From: Cytobacillus sp. FSL H8-0458
GTDB taxonomy: Bacteria; Bacillota; Bacilli; Bacillales; Cytobacillaceae
Direction: 5' to 3'
Assembly (NCBI RefSeq): GCF_038002165.1
Contig: NZ_JBBOBR010000001.1
Coordinates: 992,001-1,056,000 of the forward strand
DNA length: 64,000 bases
The position numbers and the translations under genes were made by a program. The notes under the pieces were generated by a model. The model saw only the letters and a program-made list of their open reading frames with translations, did no database searches and was not told the origin of the DNA. Below, piece after piece: positions 58,707 to 64,000 of this stretch (position 1 is its first letter; the number at the start of each line of letters is the position of its first letter).

Positions 58707-60825
58707 ACAAGCTGGAATTGCGGAGAAAGAGACGGTAACCTACCGTGTTCAGGGCTTTTCTTGAGCAGGCTGTGCCAAGACGTTCGAAGAGAACGTGAAA
58801 CGCCTGGATGGCGTTTTAGATGCGAATGTGAATTTTGGAGCTTCCAAAATAACCGTTACAGGAACAGCTTCAATGAAGGCGGTAGAAAAAGCCGGAGCCT
58901 TCGAAAATCTGAAGCTGCGTGCAGAGAATGAAAAAGCGGTGGAGCGCGAGCCGTTCTGGAAGCAGAAATCTAACTATAAAGTGTATTTGTCAGCGCTTAT
59001 TCTTATTGTGAGCTGGTTTTTAAGCGAACAGTATGGAGAGGATCATCTATACCCGATCACAGGGTATGCAGCAGCAATCATCATAGGCGGTTATACTTTA
59101 TTCCTGAAAGGCTTCAAAAATCTGGCCAGATTGAATTTTGACATGAGCACCCTGATGACGATCGCCATTATTGGAGCAGCGATTATTGGCGAGTGGGGAG
59201 AAGGAGCGATGGTTGTCATCCTTTTCGCCATCAGTGAAGCCCTTGAGCGTTTCTCAATGGAAAAGGCGCGCCAGTCCATTGAATCACTGATTGACATTGC
59301 CCCTAAAGAAGCATTGGTCAAACGGGACAATGAAGAAATGCGGATTCATGTAGATGATATTCAAATTGGTGACATCATGATTGTGAAGCCGGGAGAAAAA
59401 TTGGCCATGGATGGAGTGGTCGTGAAAGGAACCTCTTCCCTGAACCAGGCAGCGATTACCGGAGAAAGCGTGCCTGCCGTTAAGACTGCAGGTGATGAGG
59501 TTTTTGCAGGTACACTAAATGAAGAGGGATTGCTTGAAATAAAAGTCACGAAGCATGCTGAAGATACCACCATCGCCAAAATAATCCATTTAGTGGAAGA
59601 AGCACAGGCGGAAAAAGCGCCTTCCCAGCAGTTTGTCGATAAGTTTGCCAGGTATTATACGCCTGCCATCATTGTTTTAGCATTTTTAATAGCGGTGGTT
59701 CCTCCGGTGTTTGGCGGGGAATGGAACGAATGGATTTACCAGGGGCTAGCCGCACTGGTTGTCGGCTGTCCGTGTGCGCTAGTCGTGTCTACACCCGTAG
59801 CCGTCGTTACGGCCATCGGAAACGCGGCAAGAAACGGTGTCCTGATTAAAGGCGGCATCCACCTGGAGGAAACAGGGGCGCTTAAATCGATTGCATTTGA
59901 TAAAACAGGCACATTAACAAAAGGTGTTCCTGCCGTTACAGACATCATCACTATTAATGGTGATGAAAGACAGCTTCTCCAAATCACGGCTGCCATTGAG
60001 AAAGGGTCACAGCATCCCCTTGCTTCTGCAATCATGAAAAAAGCAGAAGAAATAGGTGCTGATTTTACAGGGCTGGACACAGAGGAATTCACCTCTATTA
60101 CCGGAAAGGGAGTAAAAGCCGCAGTGAATGGTGTTCTCTATTATGCCGGAAGCCCCAATCTGTTTGAAGAGCTTCACAGCGGCATGGAAAGCACTATCCA
60201 AAAGCAAACAGCAGATCTTCAGACCCAGGGTAAAACCGTTATGATTCTGGGGACAGCAAGCGAAATTCTGCTGTTAATAGCTGTTGCAGATGAAATACGG
60301 GAAAATTCGAATTCGGTCATCAGCAAACTAAATGATATGGGAATCAGAACGGTTATGCTGACAGGCGACAATCAAAGAACGGCTTTGGAGATCGGAAAGC
60401 AAGCCGGCGTTTCCGAGATTAAAGCGGATCTGCTGCCGCAGGATAAACTGGCTGTTATTAAAGAACTGAGCACCGGGCATCAAAGTGTGGCAATGGTCGG
60501 TGATGGCGTCAATGATGCGCCTGCACTTGCTGCTGCGTCTGTTGGGATTGCCATGGGCGGTGCCGGAACCGATACTGCACTCGAAACAGCAGATATTGCG
60601 CTAATGTCAGATGATTTGAGCAAATTGCCTTATACGATTAAACTCAGCCAAAAAGCGTTAAGGATCATCAAACAGAACATTACTTTTTCACTAGGAATCA
60701 AAGCGCTTGCCTTATTGCTGGTTGTTCCGGGCTGGCTGACCTTATGGATTGCCATATTCGCGGATATGGGAGCAACATTGCTGGTCACATTAAATAGTTT
60801 AAGGCTCCTAAAAATTAAAGGTTAA
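58699..60825 (+). CDS. cadA: Cd/Zn/Pb-exporting P1B-type ATPase CadA with in-frame UGA at a CxxC cysteine
   Basis: The true start is ATG 58699, with GAGGTG 7 bases upstream inside cadC, giving 709 codons including stop. Codon 22 is TGA (58762-58764). Read through, it yields the N-terminal metal domain with X-A-G-C where relatives have C-x-x-C ([16 protein letters not shown]). The rest is intact: about eight helices, the A-domain ITGESVPA, transmembrane metal site [11 protein letters not shown], phosphorylation site [15 protein letters not shown] and hinge [14 protein letters not shown]. If UGA is not decoded, a shorter protein could start at GTG 58795, lacking the metal domain. It exports Cd2+, Zn2+ and Pb2+. 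The second gene of cadCA. Confidence 0.85.
58762..58796 (+). promoter_or_regulatory. UGA codon with SECIS-like hairpin in cadA
   Basis: After TGA 58762-58764 come 15 bases, then ACGTTC (58780-58785), loop GAAGA (58786-58790) and GAACGT (58791-58796). The stem is perfect, the loop starts with G, and that G is 22 bases past the UGA. Bacterial SECIS elements need a G at the start of the apical loop about 16-37 bases after UGA. Confidence 0.45.
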
Positions 60826-60831
60826 AATAAT

Positions 60832-60862
60832 GGTGATGCTAATTGGAGCATCGCCTTTTTTT
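60832..60862 (+). terminator. Intrinsic terminator after cadA
   Basis: GGTGATGCT pairs with AGCATCGCC (one G-U) over AATTGG, followed by seven T residues. Confidence 0.9.
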
Positions 60863-61008
60863 GTGGTGAAAAACCCAATAGAAATAAGAATTTTAATTAA
60901 CATTTCATTCTTGCACACCAATTTTGGGTCTAGGTATGGGTTGCAGCCTAAGCTTAATTTTTGTTTATGAATACATTAATACAGAAAATGTCGAGGGGAG
61001 GAAATAAA

Positions 61009-61341
61009 ATGCAGAATGAAGTGAATGAATTTATCTCATTTGATCAAGGTGAGGACCTGAGAAGACCATTTGGATTTGGAGGATTTGGAAGACCATTTGG
61101 ATTTGGAGGGTTTGGAAGGCCGTTTGGATTTGGAGGATTTGGAAGACCGTTTGGATTTGGAAGGCCATTTGGATTTGGAAGACCATTTGGATTCGGCTTT
61201 GGGTTCCCTTTTTTAGGCGGGCTGCTCTTAGGAAGCGCATTATATCCGCCATATGGATATGGATACGGTTATGGTTATCCATCCCCATATTATGGATATG
61301 GATACGGATACCCTGCTTATCCATATGCTCCTTGCTGTTAA
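61009..61341 (+). CDS. Low-complexity Phe/Gly/Tyr-rich repeat protein
   Basis: A 110-residue protein. After a short acidic start (MQNEVNEFISFDQGEDLR) it has three 9-residue repeats RPFGFGGFG (27 bp each, nearly identical DNA), then RPFGFG units (18 bp). A hydrophobic patch (FPFLGGLLLGSALYPP) follows, and a Tyr/Gly/Pro tail (GYGYGYGYPSPYYGYGYGYP) ending APCC. ATG 61009 is chosen for GAGGGGAGG. The composition suggests a spore coat or surface structural protein, but no family signature proves it. The repeat DNA invites slippage. Single gene. Confidence 0.75.
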   Translation: MQNEVNEFISFDQGEDLRRPFGFGGFGRPFGFGGFGRPFGFGGFGRPFGFGRPFGFGRPFGFGFGFPFLGGLLLGSALYPPYGYGYGYGYPSPYYGYGYGYPAYPYAPCC

Positions 61342-61479
61342 TAATATATTAAGATCTGCAAGAGGAGAACAGGATTCCATAACTTGGCCTGTTCTCCTTT
61401 CACAATAAAATAATGTGAAGAGAGCCATTCCCTCCACTGTATATAAATAATATAGATTTGTTGATCAAGGAACGGACTA

Positions 61480-63654
61480 TTACTCCTTCCCTGCACCAAG
61501 CTCTTCTGCCAATTCCACAATCGCTTTGTTTATTCTCCAGACGAAATAAAGGTGATGAATCAAATCACGCTGGGATTGCTGCCTTGGTGGTGCCATTCGT
61601 TCAATTTGTTCTCTTTCCCGGTCCAGACTATAGACAAGCGTGCCGTCTCCGCTTTCTTTAATCAGGTCCATTAATGTTTCGATATTTAATTCAAGTTTCT
61701 CCTCAATTCTTATGAAAACATCGACCAGCTCATCAGGATAGTCGAATCCTTTCCGGTAGGAGGAAGCTACCAGATGTCTTGCATAGTAATTGATGGCTGA
61801 AAAAAGGGTGATCCATCTGTTAACATCAGCATGGCGCGGAGATCCGGGTTTCTTTATCAGCGATTGCGCTTCTACGTTTATGATTTTAAGCTTCTGATCC
61901 AATAGGAAGCCTTTGCCTGAAAGCTCTTTAACATTCACATCTTCCCGGAAGCTTCGCACATATGCCGTGACATACGGTTTCAGTTCTTGAAGATAATCAT
62001 TTATCGTATCGGCCACTTTATCCTTCGTTTTCTTAGGAAAAATAAATAGAGATACGCCGAATGCAATGCCGGCACCGGCAATCGTATCGATAACCCTGGC
62101 ACTGATAAGGGAGAATGATATTCCGCCAAGTAAAAGGTCATACATAAAAGCGACCAGCATCGTAATAAACATGCTCATTAATGTATAAGAGACTTCAAAT
62201 AAATAAAAAGAGAAGAAAACTGCTGCAAAAATGAGCGTGATTTCCAGCACAGAATGGCCGCTGACCACTCTGGCAAGCGTAAATCCAATCACTGCCCCGA
62301 TAATCGTTCCAACTGACCGCTGAAAACCTTTCGTATAAATGCGCCCGATTGATTCGGTTCCGAGCAGAACGATAAAGGCTGTCAAAAGAACCCAATAAGG
62401 CTGGTCAGGCGAAAGAATCTGTCCAGCAATGATGGATATGATGGCAGCAGTCAATGCCTGAAACGCTTTTTTGGTGGAAGGTTTGAGGCTCTTATCTTCT
62501 TCAGGTGATTCATCTTCATCAGGCGTCTCTTCAGATACTTCTATTTCATTGTCTTTTACTTTATGAAGTGCCTGCTGTATAGTAATGCCGCCCTCAATGA
62601 CATGGTTTGCAAGGGACTCGATCCGCCTGATCAAGTAAAGCCATCCTGCCGGTTTGTCTTCCCTGTTGAACAAATCTATAATAAGCAGGCGAAGTGCCTG
62701 TACAGCAAGCTCTGCTTCACGAAGATTTTGTTCTTCATATTGATGGGCAAGAACTTCAGCGTCACGAAGAGAGCGGGTGACCCAGACCAGGAGGTTTCTC
62801 AGCTCTTCTATGTCAAGGGCATTCGCTTTTTTTAAGCTCCTGATGGAGTCAGTCAGGGTTTCAATCAGCATGCCTGTATCAAAGATATATAACCTCAGCT
62901 GGGATGGGGTCAGCCCGGGCCATAATTTCTGTACATCATCCTCATTGATATAATCTGAAACGATTACAGCATAATCCCGGAGCTTCAGCACGTTTCTCCG
63001 CAATTCTTCCCGCTGGTGAGCAGTCATACGCTCTTCCTGCATCCCCTCAATTAAGAGATTAAAAGTAAAATTACTTTGGAAATGAAAGGAGCGGATGCTT
63101 CTTTTCAGGTTTTTTGCGGTGTCCTGAAAAAGGATGAAATTGAACAGGAAAGCATACGCGATCCCAATCCAGATGCCGAAGTAAAAGGAGGGAAGCTGGC
63201 TGCCTGATAATTGCAGAATAGATGAGAAATAAAGTGTCATGAACGCGATCATGCATAGTGAAAAATAGCGGACCCCAAAGCGGGTCAAATAAAAGCTTAA
63301 GAATATTAATACAGCCATTGAAATATCGGTAAAGATAGTGCTTTCTGCCAGCAGTGAACCGATCGATACCCCTGCCATTGCTGAAAACCCCAGCAAGCCA
63401 GTTGTGAGCATTTTACCTTTTTTAGAATCATCCATCACAATCATGATGCCAAGCATGCCGGCCATTCCGGAAACGATTGCCGGAGTAAGGGCGAGAGCGG
63501 CATCGGCCCCAGCCAATTGCATAAGAAATAAAGTAGTAAACACCGACGCCATTAAACTTAATGTGGCCCGTCCGGCTTTTTGAAATCGGATAAGTCCGGG
63601 ATCGGATGCCAGCAAGCGTCCAAGCCACCGGTGTTTGATTTGCAGCTGCTTCAT
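61480..63654 (-). CDS. FUSC-family membrane transporter (aromatic acid exporter-like)
   Basis: A 724-residue protein with two membrane blocks of about five to six helices each: residues 25-190 (ATLSLMASVFTTLFLMQLAG onward) and about 390-530 (ITLIFAAVFFSFYLFEVSYT). Each block is followed by a long cytoplasmic helical region. LLTAFIVLLGTESIGRIYTK and VGTIIGAVIGFTLARVVSGH are typical of FUSC/YccS/AaeB proteins, which export aromatic acids or related organic anions. An acidic linker (EETPDEDESPEEDKSLKP) precedes block 2. ATG 63654 (M-KQLQIKHRWLGR) is the likely start, with a weak TTGGTGA site. The frame extends to 63726. Function not demonstrated. Confidence 0.85.
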   Translation of the reverse strand: MKQLQIKHRWLGRLLASDPGLIRFQKAGRATLSLMASVFTTLFLMQLAGADAALALTPAIVSGMAGMLGIMIVMDDSKKGKMLTTGLLGFSAMAGVSIGSLLAESTIFTDISMAVLIFLSFYLTRFGVRYFSLCMIAFMTLYFSSILQLSGSQLPSFYFGIWIGIAYAFLFNFILFQDTAKNLKRSIRSFHFQSNFTFNLLIEGMQEERMTAHQREELRRNVLKLRDYAVIVSDYINEDDVQKLWPGLTPSQLRLYIFDTGMLIETLTDSIRSLKKANALDIEELRNLLVWVTRSLRDAEVLAHQYEEQNLREAELAVQALRLLIIDLFNREDKPAGWLYLIRRIESLANHVIEGGITIQQALHKVKDNEIEVSEETPDEDESPEEDKSLKPSTKKAFQALTAAIISIIAGQILSPDQPYWVLLTAFIVLLGTESIGRIYTKGFQRSVGTIIGAVIGFTLARVVSGHSVLEITLIFAAVFFSFYLFEVSYTLMSMFITMLVAFMYDLLLGGISFSLISARVIDTIAGAGIAFGVSLFIFPKKTKDKVADTINDYLQELKPYVTAYVRSFREDVNVKELSGKGFLLDQKLKIINVEAQSLIKKPGSPRHADVNRWITLFSAINYYARHLVASSYRKGFDYPDELVDVFIRIEEKLELNIETLMDLIKESGDGTLVYSLDREREQIERMAPPRQQSQRDLIHHLYFVWRINKAIVELAEELGAGKE

Positions 63655-63759
63655 TGTTTCACCAATCTTTTTTAGAGAGTTAAAGTGTATTTTACCATTC
63701 GTACTTTTATTATCCAAATGAACCAACTTAAGCTTTTTCTGTTTTTTAGGTTTTAAAAT

Positions 63760-63773
63760 CGAACAAATGTTCT
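63760..63773 (+). promoter_or_regulatory. LexA (SOS) box upstream of yolD-like gene
   Basis: CGAACAAATGTTCT fits the Bacillus LexA site CGAAC-N4-GTTCG at 9 of 10 fixed bases. It abuts a TATAAT at 63773, so LexA binding would cover the promoter. Confidence 0.8.
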
Positions 63774-63798
63774 ATAATAGAGTATGGAGGGATTTATT

Positions 63799-64000
63799 AT
63801 GCCGCTGAAAGACAGAGGGAATATAAAATGGCAGCCTGCTCACTTCATGCCGGAACACCGGGCGATGCTAAAAAAGTTGGAAAGGGATCAAATGGCGCAA
63901 AACAAGCCGCTCATTGATGAATATGAATTGGAGGAATATGAAAACAAAATTCACTATGCAATGGAATTTGCTTATCTTTTGAAAGTAAAAGTCTGGCGGG
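63799..64000 (+). CDS. YolD-like protein, 3' partial
   Basis: The first 67 residues of a YolD-family protein: MPLKDRGNIKWQPAHFMPEH, the family's basic K-D-R-G-x-I-K-W start, then ALLKKLE-like helix and IDEYELEEYENKIHYAMEF. YolD proteins are small SOS-induced partners of Y-family polymerases (UvrX/YqjW type) in bacilli, usually encoded just before the polymerase gene, which would lie beyond the window. GGAGGG lies 6 bases before ATG 63799. The LexA box at 63760 supports SOS control. The gene is cut by the window end. Confidence 0.85.
   Translation, partial: MPLKDRGNIKWQPAHFMPEHRAMLKKLERDQMAQNKPLIDEYELEEYENKIHYAMEFAYLLKVKVWR

Noticed and set aside
58795..60825. cadA as a normal gene starting at GTG 58795
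   Set aside because: The conserved metal domain and the proper ribosome site lie upstream at ATG 58699, and GTG 58795 has no good site. The short form would only result if UGA is not decoded.
61031..61324. Minus-strand frame antisense to the FG-repeat gene (IQMVFQIQ-type product)
   Set aside because: A shadow of the repeat DNA with no ribosome site.

Overview
The window is a stretch of Bacillaceae chromosome. The GC content is low, Shine-Dalgarno sites are of the AGGAGG type, and TTG and GTG starts are frequent. Most genes end in hairpin-plus-T-run terminators. The gene content (KtrAB, Amj, NarGHJI, DUF3231, DUF1450, YolD, TrhO, FUSC and NERD proteins) fits the Cytobacillus/Mesobacillus part of the Bacillus group. 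That placement is an inference from gene content only. No rRNA, tRNA, CRISPR array, transposase or prophage was seen.

Layout. 1-9.3 kb: the end of a sulfite reductase gene (cysI), a wrecked NERD gene, an aminotransferase and small detoxification-type genes (GyrI-like, DinB, GNAT, methyltransferase). A broken histidine phosphatase is joined in frame to a DUF2332 gene here. 9.3-24.9 kb: trhO with a palindromic operator candidate, a LysE exporter, a uracil-DNA-glycosylase-like protein and a SWIM/SNF2 helicase followed by seven 52-bp dyad repeats. Then come TraB, DUF3231, an ABC exporter, an AadA-like nucleotidyltransferase, and frameshifted pentapeptide and Nudix genes. 24.9-38.5 kb: a second sliding clamp (DnaN paralogue), a VanRS-like two-component system followed directly by an ECF sigma factor, the respiratory nitrate reductase operon narGHJI, a hemerythrin protein, and a convergent nitrate/nitrite transporter carrying a C-terminal PAS domain. 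38.5-54.7 kb: accessory genes (VOC, GNAT-pentapeptide fusion, GNAT-DinB fusion, aminoglycoside-enzyme-like proteins, secreted nuclease), the Amj lipid II flippase facing a DedA protein, a CorC-type transporter with an unusual start region, and a dicarboxylate/amino-acid symporter behind a c-di-AMP riboswitch. 54.8-57.1 kb: ktrAB behind a second c-di-AMP riboswitch. 57.6-60.8 kb: a Bacillaceae repeat element, a DUF1450 gene, and cadC-cadA with two cad operators. 61-64 kb: an FG-rich low-complexity protein, a FUSC transporter and a SOS-box-controlled YolD gene cut by the window end.

The most striking observation is in cadA. Its reading frame is complete except for an in-frame UGA exactly where the first cysteine of the N-terminal metal-binding CxxC motif belongs. 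A perfect 6-bp stem with a 5-nt loop that begins with G lies 22 nt downstream, which matches the bacterial SECIS geometry. It is either a selenocysteine-containing Cd/Zn-exporting ATPase or a nonsense mutation. The window holds several genuine pseudogenes, so both readings stay open.

Functional links: narGHJI, the NarK-PAS transporter and the hemerythrin protein form an anaerobic nitrate respiration block. The two c-di-AMP riboswitches tie potassium uptake and an anionic amino-acid/dicarboxylate symporter to the same second messenger. Four DinB-fold proteins, several GNATs and three aminoglycoside-enzyme-like proteins make up a small-molecule modification repertoire typical of soil bacilli. 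At least seven genes show frameshifts or stops.
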